NCBI GenBank assembly: GCA_937915925.1
Contig: CALGGM010000184.1
Location: 1 to 6,262 of the forward strand
Origin: an uncultured Clostridia bacterium
GTDB lineage: Bacteria; Bacillota; Clostridia; Christensenellales; CAG-138
Direction of reading: 5' to 3'
DNA length: 6,262 nucleotides
A program made the position numbers and the translations under genes. The notes under the pieces were generated by a model. It saw only the letters and a program-made list of their open reading frames with translations, did not search any database and had not been told where the DNA came from. Shown piece by piece: positions 1-4,946 of this stretch (position 1 is its first letter; the number at the start of each line of letters is the position of its first letter).

Positions 1-42
1 GGTTCGCGCGGTTCAACAACCATTCGCCTACCTACCCCCAAG

Positions 43-117
43 GTGTCATTCTGAGACGAAACCGAAGAATCTGCTTTACCGTAAGATCCTTCGTCGCTTC
101 GTGCCTCAGGATGACAC
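43..117. repeat. Palindromic intergenic element, full copy
   Basis: The left arm (44-72, TGTCATTCTGAG... to GAAGAATCT) is an imperfect reverse complement of the right arm (84-116, AGATCCTTCGTCGCTTCG... to ATGACA), with a loop of about 11 bases. The outermost 8 to 9 base pairs and the inner AGATnCTTC/GAAGnATCT blocks pair well; the middle of the arms is looser. The element resembles the short dispersed TGTCATTCTGAG-type palindromes seen in many bacterial genomes. It carries no coding capacity of its own. A related full copy lies at 5657-5723 and a half copy at 211-239. Confidence 0.85.
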
Positions 118-210
118 ACGGTTTTTGCGCGTCAATTTGTGGAAGCGCCGACCCCGGCGTCCCGAAAGGTTCGCGCGGTTCAACAACCATTCGCCTACCT
201 ACCCCCAAGG

Positions 211-239
211 TGTCATTCTGAGGCGAAGCCGAAGAATCT
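211..239. repeat. Palindromic element, left arm only
   Basis: These 29 bases (TGTCATTCTGAGGCGAAGCC then GAAGAATCT) match the left arm of the element at 43-117 with two differences. No right arm follows: after 239 comes a short stretch and then the stop codon of the MerR gene at 258-260. This half copy lies just downstream of that gene, where a terminator would be expected, but I see no T-run hairpin here, so a terminator role is not supported. Confidence 0.75.
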
Positions 240-257
240 CCGTAACGATGAACCGTC

Positions 258-989
258 TCATTCCTTGCCTGTTGCGCAGTACGCCGCGATCGCCTGCGTC
301 GCAAACGCCGCCGTACCCTCGCCCGCGTACGCGTCGATGTTTTCGGTAAATTTGCCGCCCGCGCCGTACAGCTTTCCGAGCCCCGAGAGCACGTCGTTTG
401 TGCAGCGATAGAAGTGCGCGGAAATGTAGTCCTTGAGACGCTTCACCGCGACCTGCGCCGGTTCGGAATCCGGCGCTTCATCCCTGCACGCCGCAAAGTC
501 TTTGAACAGTTCCATCAGCCCTTCCCCTGCCGTTTGCTGTTCCTTGGGGCTCAGCTTTCTCTGTTCAAATTCCCGATAAGCTTCCGTATGCCCCCACTGC
601 GCCTTAGCCTCTTTCGCGTACCGTTCGATCGTTTCGGTATCGAATGCCGTAAAATCCATAGGATCTCCTCCTTTGTTTTTCTGATTTTCCGCAAGCGCGA
701 TGATCCGTTCGATGCGTTCCTTTTTCAGCTGCAAAAGCGTGATCTGCTGTTCAAGCGCTTTATCCCTGTCGAAGTCCTGTTCGCTGAGGATCGCCTTGAT
801 TTCCTTCAGAGGAAACTCCAGCTCCCGAAACAGCAGGATCTGCTGTAGTTTTTCCAGCGCGGTTTCATCATACAGCCGATACCCCGCTTCCGTCACTGCG
901 GTCGGCGCCAGCAGCCCGATCCGGTCGTAATACTGCAGCGCACGGATCGAAACGCCGGAAAGCTTACTCACCTCATGCACTGTCATCAT
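258..989 (-). CDS. MerR-family regulator with TipAS-type effector domain
   Basis: Predicted 243-residue transcription activator that would bind DNA as a dimer and sense a small molecule. Residues 1-70 form the MerR winged helix-turn-helix (HEVSKLSGVSIRALQYYDRI, then GYRLYD). Residues 76-105 are a charged, leucine-rich coiled coil for dimerisation. Residues 111-243 match the TipAS antibiotic-binding domain: WGHTEAYREF at 132-141, then a conserved-looking HFYRCT block with Cys196. TipAS relatives (TipAL, Mta) respond to thiopeptides or other drugs; the ligand here cannot be read from sequence. An in-frame GTG at 996-998 would add three residues, but AAAGAAGG (998-1005) abuts it and sits 8 bases from the ATG at 987-989, so I chose that ATG. 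A second ATG follows directly. No transporter or other obvious target gene lies beside it in the window. Confidence 0.9.
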   Translation of the reverse strand: MMTVHEVSKLSGVSIRALQYYDRIGLLAPTAVTEAGYRLYDETALEKLQQILLFRELEFPLKEIKAILSEQDFDRDKALEQQITLLQLKKERIERIIALAENQKNKGGDPMDFTAFDTETIERYAKEAKAQWGHTEAYREFEQRKLSPKEQQTAGEGLMELFKDFAACRDEAPDSEPAQVAVKRLKDYISAHFYRCTNDVLSGLGKLYGAGGKFTENIDAYAGEGTAAFATQAIAAYCATGKE

Positions 990-997
990 GCCGATCA

Positions 998-1005
998 CCT
1001 TCTTT
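998..1005 (-). promoter_or_regulatory. Shine-Dalgarno site of the MerR gene
   Basis: The minus strand reads AAAGAAGG here, followed by 8 bases and then ATG at 989-987. The spacing decides the start: it is ideal for this ATG and impossible for the upstream in-frame GTG at 998-996, which overlaps the site. Confidence 0.75.
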
Positions 1006-1014
1006 CTGCCGTAC

Positions 1015-1045
1015 AGTATAAACTATGACGCAGCGTCAGAGTCAA
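1015..1045 (-). promoter_or_regulatory. MerR-type promoter with 19-bp spacer and operator dyad
   Basis: On the minus strand a -35 box TTGACT (1045-1040) is separated from a -10 box TATACT (1020-1015) by 19 bases, longer than the usual 17. The spacer is filled by a dyad centred at 1032 (1022-1042): ACTCTGACGC, one base, GCGTCATAGT, ten base pairs with one mismatch and a perfect TGACGC/GCGTCA core. A long spacer holding a dyad is the signature of promoters that MerR-family activators open by twisting DNA. Since the promoter lies just upstream of the MerR gene, autoregulation is the simplest reading. Transcription would start near 1008, only a few bases before the ribosome binding site. Confidence 0.85.
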
Positions 1046-1060
1046 GCGTTTTTTTCGACG

Positions 1061-1090
1061 AAAAAAGGAGATGCTTTCGCACCTCCTTTT
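1061..1090 (-). terminator. Rho-independent terminator of serC-serA
   Basis: Read on the minus strand, AAAAGGAGGTGC (1090-1079), a GAAA tetraloop (1078-1075) and GCATCTCCTTTT (1074-1063) form a 12-bp stem with one G-U pair, running into a T tract that ends at 1061. It lies 11 bases after the serA stop codon and before the MerR promoter, so it closes the serine operon and insulates the regulator. Confidence 0.92.
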
Positions 1091-1101
1091 GGGGTTTCCG
1101 A

Positions 1102-2022
1102 TTACAGATTGAACTGCTTCGAAATGAGGTCGACGATCTCGGCGCCGATGCGCTTCTGCGCTTCGACGGTCGTTGCGCCGATGTGCGGCGTGCAGGAGAC
1201 CATCGGATGGCTGTACAGCGCGTGGTTGTTCGCGGGTTCGACCGCCCACACGTCCAGACCTGCCGCACGGACCTTGCCGGATTCGAGTGCCGCAAGGAGC
1301 GCGTCCTCGTCCACGTTCGTGCCGCGGCTTGTGTTGATGATGACGACGCCGTCCTTCATCTTTGCGATCGTCTCGGCGTTGATCAGCGCGCCGCCGTCGA
1401 CTGCCGGCGCATGGACGCTGACGAAATCCGCCTGTGCGAGCAGCTCATCCATCTCAACGTACGGAATGCCGAGCTCTTCCTCGATGCCCGGGATATGGAA
1501 GATGTCATACGCGACGACCTTCATGCCGATCGCCTTTGCCATCTTGCCGAGCGCCTGACCGATTCTGCCGAAGCCCACGATGCCGAGGGTCTTGCCCTGC
1601 AGCTCGATGCCCTTTGCATAGGCTTTCTTTTCCCACTTGTCGTTACGCATGGTGTAGCCCGCGATGGAAAGGAAGCGCGCGCATGCGAACATGTGACCGA
1701 GCGCAAGCTCCGCAACCGACTGCGACGAAGCGCGCGGCGTGTTCTTCACAATCAGTCCCTTGCTCTCCGCATACTTCACGTCGATGTTGTCCACGCCGAC
1801 GCCGCCGCGGATGATCATCTTCAAGCGACCCGCTTCGACTGCTGCGTCGATGATCGGCTCGCGGACCTTCGTTGCGGAACGGACGACGATCACGTCGTAG
1901 TTTGCAAGCTCCTTCTTGAGGTCTTCCGGCTCATAGAACTGGGAAACGACCTCACAGCCCTTTGCTTCGAGCGCGGCGATCGCGCTCTTGTCCATACCGT
2001 CAGATGCTAAAATGCGAATCAT
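1102..2022 (-). CDS. serA: D-3-phosphoglycerate dehydrogenase, short form
   Basis: Predicted 306-residue enzyme that oxidises 3-phosphoglycerate to 3-phosphohydroxypyruvate with NAD+, the first step of the phosphorylated serine pathway, in the cytoplasm. The D-isomer 2-hydroxyacid dehydrogenase fold is complete: RGGVGVDNID (72-81), the Rossmann motif GFGRIG (150-155) with Asp173 as the likely NAD-ribose ligand, and the catalytic triad Arg233 (NTSRG), Glu262 (VEP) and His280 (TPHIGATT). The protein ends soon after the catalytic domain and lacks the C-terminal ACT domain of the longer E. coli type, so the usual serine feedback site is absent. It begins 11 bases after serC, with AAGGAGG (2035-2029) overlapping the serC stop codon. 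Other 2-hydroxyacid dehydrogenases share this fold; the serC neighbour makes the serine assignment strong. Confidence 0.94.
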   Translation of the reverse strand: MIRILASDGMDKSAIAALEAKGCEVVSQFYEPEDLKKELANYDVIVVRSATKVREPIIDAAVEAGRLKMIIRGGVGVDNIDVKYAESKGLIVKNTPRASSQSVAELALGHMFACARFLSIAGYTMRNDKWEKKAYAKGIELQGKTLGIVGFGRIGQALGKMAKAIGMKVVAYDIFHIPGIEEELGIPYVEMDELLAQADFVSVHAPAVDGGALINAETIAKMKDGVVIINTSRGTNVDEDALLAALESGKVRAAGLDVWAVEPANNHALYSHPMVSCTPHIGATTVEAQKRIGAEIVDLISKQFNL

Positions 2023-2028
2023 GATTTT

Positions 2029-2035
2029 CCTCCTT
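2029..2035 (-). promoter_or_regulatory. Shine-Dalgarno site of serA, overlapping serC stop
   Basis: The minus strand reads AAGGAGG, 6 bases before the serA ATG at 2022-2020. The serC stop codon TAA (2036-2034) shares its two A bases with this site, so ribosomes ending serC stop right on the serA initiation region. This suggests tightly linked expression of the two genes. Confidence 0.85.
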
Positions 2036-3122
2036 ATGCGTTTTCCGCTTCGTACTTCTTGAGGAACTCTACGAGCGCTTCCACGCCCTCTTTCGGCATC
2101 GCGTTGTAGATGGATGCGCGAAGTCCGCCGACGCTCTTGTGGCCCTTGAGGTTATCGAAGCCCGCCGCCTTGGTCGCCGCAACGACCGCCGCGTCCTTCT
2201 CCTTGTCGCCGGTGACGAACGGAATGTTCATGAGGGAACGGTCCTTCTTCTCAACGGTGCCCTTGAACATCTTGGAGCTGTCGAGGAAGTCGTACATGAC
2301 CTTCGCCTTTTCTTCGTTGCGCTTTGCCATCGCTTCGAGACCGCCGTTCTTCAAGAGGTACTTAAAGACCTTGCCGCAGACGTAAATCGCCCAGCAGTTC
2401 GGCGTGTTGTACATGGAGCCGTTGTTCGCATGCGTATCGTAGCGGAGGTAGATCGGCGTCTTCGGGTCGATGTCCTCGCGGATAAGGTCCTCGCGAATGA
2501 TGACGATCGCGAGACCCGCCGGACCGACGTTCTTCTGCACGCCGCCGTAGATCATGCCGTAATCGGACACGTTGCAGGGCTTACTAAGGAACATCGAGCT
2601 CTGGTCGGAAACGAGGATCTTGCCCTTGGTGTTCGGAAGCACCGGGTAGGTCGTGCCGTGGATCGTTTCGTTCTCGCAGATGTAGACGTAGTCCGCGTCC
2701 TCATCGATGGGCAGATCGGAGCAATCCGGAATATAGCTGTAGTTACGATCTTCACTGGACGCAATGACGTTGACCTTGCCGTACTTCTTGGCTTCCGCCG
2801 CCGCCTTCTTGGACCAGTTGCCGGTGACGATGTAATCAAACACACCGTTCTTGCAAAGGTTCAGCGGGATCGCGGCAAACTGCAGCGTTGCGCCGCCCTG
2901 AATGAACAGGACCTTGTAGTTATCGGGAATGTTCATCAGCGTGCGAAGGTCCGCTTCCGCCTCGTCGATGATCTGCTGATAGACCTTGCTGCGGTGCGAC
3001 ATTTCCATGACGCACATGCCGCTTCCTTTGTAGTTCAGCATCTCGTCCCGGATCTCTTCGAGCACCTCAACGGGCATCGTGGCGGGACCTGCGGAGAAAT
3101 TGTAAACGCGATCGTACTTCAT
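2034..3122 (-). CDS. serC: Phosphoserine aminotransferase
   Basis: Predicted 362-residue PLP enzyme, the normal length for SerC. It transfers an amino group from glutamate to 3-phosphohydroxypyruvate, giving O-phosphoserine; in some bacteria it also serves pyridoxal phosphate synthesis. Family landmarks are all present: NFSAGPATMP at the N-terminus (8-17), MSHRS (41-45), QGGATLQF (75-82), the PLP-lysine motif YGGVQKNVGPAG with Lys197, NNGSMYNTP (233-241), and a C-terminal phosphate-site segment GHKSVGGLRASIYNAMP (327-343). The frame is open to 3182, but I start at the ATG at 3122: AAAGGAG (3136-3130) lies 7 bases upstream and the product opens with the usual short N-terminus. The ATG at 3128 is too close to that site. 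It is the first gene of a serC-serA operon; no serB is visible in the window. Confidence 0.96.
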   Translation of the reverse strand: MKYDRVYNFSAGPATMPVEVLEEIRDEMLNYKGSGMCVMEMSHRSKVYQQIIDEAEADLRTLMNIPDNYKVLFIQGGATLQFAAIPLNLCKNGVFDYIVTGNWSKKAAAEAKKYGKVNVIASSEDRNYSYIPDCSDLPIDEDADYVYICENETIHGTTYPVLPNTKGKILVSDQSSMFLSKPCNVSDYGMIYGGVQKNVGPAGLAIVIIREDLIREDIDPKTPIYLRYDTHANNGSMYNTPNCWAIYVCGKVFKYLLKNGGLEAMAKRNEEKAKVMYDFLDSSKMFKGTVEKKDRSLMNIPFVTGDKEKDAAVVAATKAAGFDNLKGHKSVGGLRASIYNAMPKEGVEALVEFLKKYEAENA

Positions 3123-3129
3123 TTGCATA

Positions 3130-3136
3130 CTCCTTT
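3130..3136 (-). promoter_or_regulatory. Shine-Dalgarno site of serC
   Basis: The minus strand reads AAAGGAG, 7 bases before the ATG at 3122-3120. It rules out the in-frame ATG at 3128, which would be only one or two bases away, and the longer frame that starts at 3182. Confidence 0.85.
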
Positions 3137-3170
3137 GCTTATTGGCAGAATGCCATATTTTTACGCTCTC

Positions 3171-3199
3171 ATTGTAGCCCATTCCGCGCGGAAAAGCAA
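3171..3199 (-). promoter_or_regulatory. Promoter of serC-serA
   Basis: On the minus strand TTGCTT (3199-3194), a 17-base spacer and TACAAT (3176-3171) make a good sigma-A promoter about 50 bases upstream of serC. The leader would be only about 40 bases, too short for a T-box or a known amino-acid riboswitch. A perfect 12-bp palindrome TTCCGCGCGGAA (3182-3193) fills the spacer beside the -35 box and could be an operator, but this is unproven. Confidence 0.7.
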
Positions 3200-3299
3200 C
3201 CGGAAAACCGACGCCTTAAAGATATATTTTTTCCCGCCGATCCGCCCTTTTGCGCCCCTGTATTTTTTGAAAACAGGACGGTACTTAAAGCACAGGCTC

Positions 3300-3328
3300 T
3301 TGACTTTATCGAAAGGTTGTGTTATGCT
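3300..3328 (+). promoter_or_regulatory. Promoter of scfA-scfB operon
   Basis: TTGACT (3300-3305) and TATGCT (3323-3328) are separated by exactly 17 bases, a strong sigma-A-type promoter. The transcript would start near 3335 and reach a strong Shine-Dalgarno site GGAGG (3350-3354), 7 bases before the scfA ATG at 3362. It diverges from the serC promoter about 100 bases to the left. Confidence 0.82.
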
Positions 3329-3361
3329 CAATCCGTTATAAATCTTTACGGAGGCTTTATC

Positions 3362-3508
3362 ATGATCGAGATCAAGACCATCGAGACCCGCAATCTCTGC
3401 GAGAGCGCCAAGAACGGCGGCTGCGGCGAATGCCAGACCTCTTGTCAGTCCGCCTGCAAGACGAGCTGCGGCATCGCGAATCAGAACTGCGAAAACAAGG
3501 ACAAATAA
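3362..3508 (+). CDS. scfA: SCIFF ranthipeptide precursor
   Basis: A 48-residue ribosomally made peptide precursor of the SCIFF family (six cysteines in forty-five residues), the substrate of the radical SAM enzyme encoded downstream. Thioether cross-links are expected between Cys sulfurs and carbon atoms of other residues. The N-terminal part (MIEIKTIETRNL) is leader-like; the Cys-rich part is GCGECQTSCQSACKTSC (20-36), almost identical to the family core, then GIANQNCENKDK. Cysteines are at 13, 21, 24, 28, 32, 36 and 43: seven rather than six, the extra one being Cys13. Residue 37 is Gly; I recall most SCIFF peptides having Thr there, the acceptor described for the C. thermocellum peptide. 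The start is chosen for GGAGG (3350-3354) at 7 bases; an upstream in-frame ATG at 3317 would precede the promoter's likely start point. The mature product's role is not settled; signalling has been proposed. Confidence 0.95.
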   Translation: MIEIKTIETRNLCESAKNGGCGECQTSCQSACKTSCGIANQNCENKDK

Positions 3509-3519
3509 TCAACACCGCG

Positions 3520-3549
3520 AAAAGCCGCCGGAAACGGCGGTATTTTTTT
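3520..3549 (+). terminator. Terminator-like attenuator between scfA and scfB
   Basis: CCGCCG (3525-3530), a GAAA loop and CGGCGG (3535-3540) form a six-pair GC stem, extended by a G-U pair and A-T pairs across one mismatch, and followed by seven T residues (3543-3549). This is a complete rho-independent terminator shape, 11 bases after the scfA stop and 14 bases before the scfB start. As no separate promoter for scfB is evident, partial readthrough is the likely mode, giving more precursor transcript than maturase transcript. Confidence 0.82.
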
Positions 3550-3563
3550 AGAGCAAGGGCATT

Positions 3564-4946
3564 ATGATCCATCAATACAAACTTTGCGGCTACAACATTG
3601 TTTTAGACGTCTGCTCCGGCGCGATCCACGTCGTCGACGACGTCGCCTATGACATGATCGCGGGCTTCGAAACCGAGCCGCGCGAGCAGCTTATAAACGC
3701 GCTGTTTTCGCGCTACAACGATCGTGTCACATTGGACGAGCTCAACGCCGCGTACGAGCAGCTTGAAAGCTTAAAAGCCGCGGGCAAGCTCTTTACCGAG
3801 GACACGTATGAGCCGATGGCAGGCACGCTGAAGGCGAAAACCGCAGGCGTCATCAAGGCACTGTGTCTGCACGTCGCGCACGTGTGCAATCTGAACTGCA
3901 CCTACTGCTTCGCAAGTCAGGGCAAGTATCACGGCGAACGCGCGTTGATGTCTTTTGAGACCGGCAAGCGCGCGCTCGACTTTCTTGTGGAGCATTCGGG
4001 AAACCGGAAAAACCTTGAGGTCGATTTCTTCGGCGGCGAGCCGTTGCTGAACTTTCAGGTCGTCAAGGACCTGGTCGCCTACGCGCGCTCGATCGAACGG
4101 GACGCGGGCAAGCATTTCCGCTTCACGCTGACGACGAACGGCATGCTCGTGGACGACGACGTGATCGATTTCTGCAACCGCGAATGTCACAACGTCGTGC
4201 TGTCGCTGGACGGGCGCAAGGAGATTCACGACCGCTTCCGTAAGGACTATGCGGGCAACGGCAGTTGGGAAACAATCGTGCCGAAGTTTCAGCGTTTTGT
4301 AAAGGCGCGCGGCGGCAAGAACTACTACATGCGCGGCACGTTCACGCACGCAAATCCCGACTTTTTGAAGGACATTCAGGCGATGCTCGATCTCGGCTTT
4401 ACCGAGCTTTCCATGGAGCCGGTCGTGTGCGCAAGCGACGATCCCTCGGCGCTGACCGAGGCGGACAAACCGATCGTCATGGAGCAGTACGAAAAGCTTG
4501 CCGAGCTGATGTTAAAGCGCGACGCCGAAGGGCGCCCGTTCACCTTCTATCACTACATGATCGATCTCACCGGAGGGCCCTGCATCTATAAGCGCATCTC
4601 GGGCTGCGGCTCCGGCACCGAATACATGGCGGTCACGCCGTGGGGCGACCTGTACCCCTGCCACCAGTTTGTGGGCGAAGAGGCGTATAAGCTCGGCGAT
4701 ATCTTTGAGGGCGTCACCAATCACGCCGTGCAGGAGGAGTTTGCTGCCTGCAACGTCTACGCACGCGAGGAATGCCGTACCTGCTGGGCGCGGCTCTACT
4801 GCTCCGGCGGATGCGCCGCGAACGCCTACCACGCCACGGGACGCATCAACGGCGTCTATGCCTACGGCTGCGATCTGTTCAAGAAGCGCATGGAATGCGC
4901 GCTGATGCTCGCCGTTGTGCGGCAGCTGAACGCGAACGAGCAATGA
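3564..4946 (+). CDS. scfB: SCIFF maturase, SPASM radical SAM thioether synthase
   Basis: A 460-residue enzyme predicted to build thioether links in the ScfA peptide by radical chemistry. Residues 1-90 are the probable leader-peptide recognition region (PqqD-like fold, inferred). The radical SAM core has the cluster motif CNLNCTYC (Cys108, Cys112, Cys115), GGEP (157-160) for SAM binding, and TLTTNGML (188-195). The C-terminal SPASM domain carries two auxiliary iron-sulfur cluster sites: Cys348, then GDLYPC with Cys366 (GX4C), Cys404-X2-Cys407-X5-Cys413-X3-Cys417, and Cys436. Cys340 and Cys396 are extra candidate ligands. Length and motif order match the SCIFF maturase family (CteB-like). The ribosome binding site is weak (AAGGG at 3555-3559, only 4 bases from ATG), again favouring low enzyme output relative to the precursor. 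The stop codon overlaps the next gene as ATGA. Confidence 0.96.
   Translation: MIHQYKLCGYNIVLDVCSGAIHVVDDVAYDMIAGFETEPREQLINALFSRYNDRVTLDELNAAYEQLESLKAAGKLFTEDTYEPMAGTLKAKTAGVIKALCLHVAHVCNLNCTYCFASQGKYHGERALMSFETGKRALDFLVEHSGNRKNLEVDFFGGEPLLNFQVVKDLVAYARSIERDAGKHFRFTLTTNGMLVDDDVIDFCNRECHNVVLSLDGRKEIHDRFRKDYAGNGSWETIVPKFQRFVKARGGKNYYMRGTFTHANPDFLKDIQAMLDLGFTELSMEPVVCASDDPSALTEADKPIVMEQYEKLAELMLKRDAEGRPFTFYHYMIDLTGGPCIYKRISGCGSGTEYMAVTPWGDLYPCHQFVGEEAYKLGDIFEGVTNHAVQEEFAACNVYAREECRTCWARLYCSGGCAANAYHATGRINGVYAYGCDLFKKRMECALMLAVVRQLNANEQ

Larger units (their letters stand above)
1..239. repeat. Direct repeat, two copies 167 bp apart
   Basis: Positions 1-72 and 168-239 are the same 72-bp sequence with two differences that I can see (A56/G223 and A61/G228). 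Each copy starts with GGTTCGCGCGGTTCAACAAC, passes through a CCTACCTACCCCC stretch and ends in the left arm of a palindromic element. The unit is therefore about 167 bp. The second copy loses similarity soon after 239 and abuts the 3' end of the MerR gene. The first copy begins at the window edge, so the array may extend further left. No convincing gene lies in 1-257; the short open frames there run through repeat sequence. Confidence 0.9.

Noticed and set aside
1..239. Possible CRISPR array
   Set aside because: Only two repeat copies, 72 bp each with an inverted repeat inside, and one 95-base gap; there are no regularly spaced unique spacers and no cas genes.
990..998. GTG at 998-996 as the MerR gene start
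   Set aside because: It overlaps the Shine-Dalgarno site; the ATG three codons later has correct spacing and gives the usual MerR N-terminus.
988..2010. Long plus-strand open frame (340 codons) opposite serA
   Set aside because: It is an antisense shadow in high-GC coding DNA: the product is rich in Arg, Asp, His and Val with no recognisable motif, while the minus strand encodes a complete SerA.
3123..3180. T-box or other riboswitch ahead of serC
   Set aside because: The predicted leader is about 40 bases, too short for a T-box, and no conserved T-box motif is visible.
3257..3277. Small hairpin CCTGT/ACAGG in the divergent intergenic region, possible terminator
   Set aside because: Only five base pairs before a mismatch and no T tract after it on either strand; it lies between two divergent promoters where no transcript needs to end.
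2139..3341. Long plus-strand open frame (400 codons) opposite serC
   Set aside because: Same effect: low-complexity antisense product with no family resemblance, covering a complete SerC on the other strand and running through its promoter.
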